Assembly: GCA_021713395.1 (NCBI GenBank) | Contig: JAKJJT010000010.1 | Coordinates: 1-55,124, forward strand | Reading direction: 5' to 3' | DNA length: 55,124 nt | Source of the DNA: Thiotrichales bacterium 19S9-11 | GTDB lineage: Bacteria; Pseudomonadota; Gammaproteobacteria; Francisellales; Francisellaceae | In this document: positions 54,943-55,124 of the stretch, one piece after another | How the letters are laid out: every line of letters begins with the position of its first letter | Position numbering within the stretch: position 1 is the stretch's first letter | The notes under the pieces: generated by a model | Databases searched by the model: none | Told to the model about the DNA's origin: nothing | What the model saw: only the letters and a program-made list of their open reading frames with translations | Translations under genes and position numbers: made by a program

Positions 54943-55124
54943 TCAAATAGACAAAATTAAAAATGCATTGGCGCATATATCGCCAGATTGTTCACGCAAT
55001 GAATGGGTAGAAATTGCAATGGCAATCAAGTCAGAAGTAGATAGTGAAGTAGGTTTTGAGTTATTTAATAATTGGAGTAGTTTAAGTGAAAAGTATAATC
55101 AAAAAGACACCGCAAGTACATGGA
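54932..55124 (+). CDS. Primase C-terminal-2 (PriCT-2) domain protein, N-terminal part
   Basis: The frame is open to the window end; 64 codons are visible. The stretch RNEWVEIAMAIKSE, then GFELFNNWSSLSEKY, matches the PriCT-2 domain found in P4-like and satellite-phage primase/helicase proteins. AAGGAAC lies before the ATG, which overlaps alpA by 11 bases. It would be the replication protein of the integrative element. Confidence 0.75.
   Translation, partial: MDANQIDKIKNALAHISPDCSRNEWVEIAMAIKSEVDSEVGFELFNNWSSLSEKYNQKDTASTW

Overview
The window is an AT-rich gammaproteobacterial chromosome segment. Gene order and content point to the Francisella side of the class (Francisellales, Fastidiosibacter/Caedibacter-like). 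The clues are dsbB next to an AcrAB-type pump, a single Lol permease beside lolD, aceE-aceF-lpd, rpsO-pnp-erpA, kbl-tdh-purT, and several ankyrin or Fic proteins typical of bacteria that live in eukaryotic cells. The assignment is inference from synteny and family knowledge; no search was run.

Layout. 1-3669 is the 3' end of a giant repeat-built surface or secreted protein. 3677-8573 (minus strand) is a compact housekeeping run read lgt-thyA-serA-tilS-CBS protein. 8756-10673 is the Lol lipoprotein-sorting pair. 10859-14812 is an accessory block: an unknown protein, two ankyrin proteins and an Rpn-family nuclease. The Rpn gene is flanked by two copies of the plsC 3' end, one intact and one relic. 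14836-27953 is mostly core: plsC-gmhB, a phasin, a trpD homologue, dsbB/RND pump and kbl-tdh-purT, followed by a solenoid-repeat protein of accessory type. 28086-31021 holds a PAS-GGDEF protein, dinB and a 59-residue rubredoxin.

31096-34644 is the most interesting part. A small protein ending in a eukaryotic-style CaaX box (CLVM) is followed about 50 bp later by a protein with a Cys-His-Asp, transglutaminase/papain-like triad. Next come a degenerate ORF, a truncated resolvase, a tRNA-Thr carrying an old integration scar, and a second tiny CaaX protein (CTIL). Two CaaX tails so close together suggest effectors lipidated by host prenyltransferases, next to a candidate toxin or protease.

34908-51805 returns to core genes: lplA, dacA, rpsO, pnp, erpA, lpdA-aceF-aceE and rne. 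It is interrupted by a Fic plus ankyrin protein (40271-42082) with the architecture of Legionella AnkX. LplA can lipoylate the two lipoyl domains of AceF, and Lpd re-oxidises them. 51934-55124 is the left end of an integrative element in tRNA-Ser(GGA): a P4-type integrase with GGGGTAAC-like repeats around its start, an unknown protein, an AlpA regulator and the start of a primase-domain protein that runs off the window.
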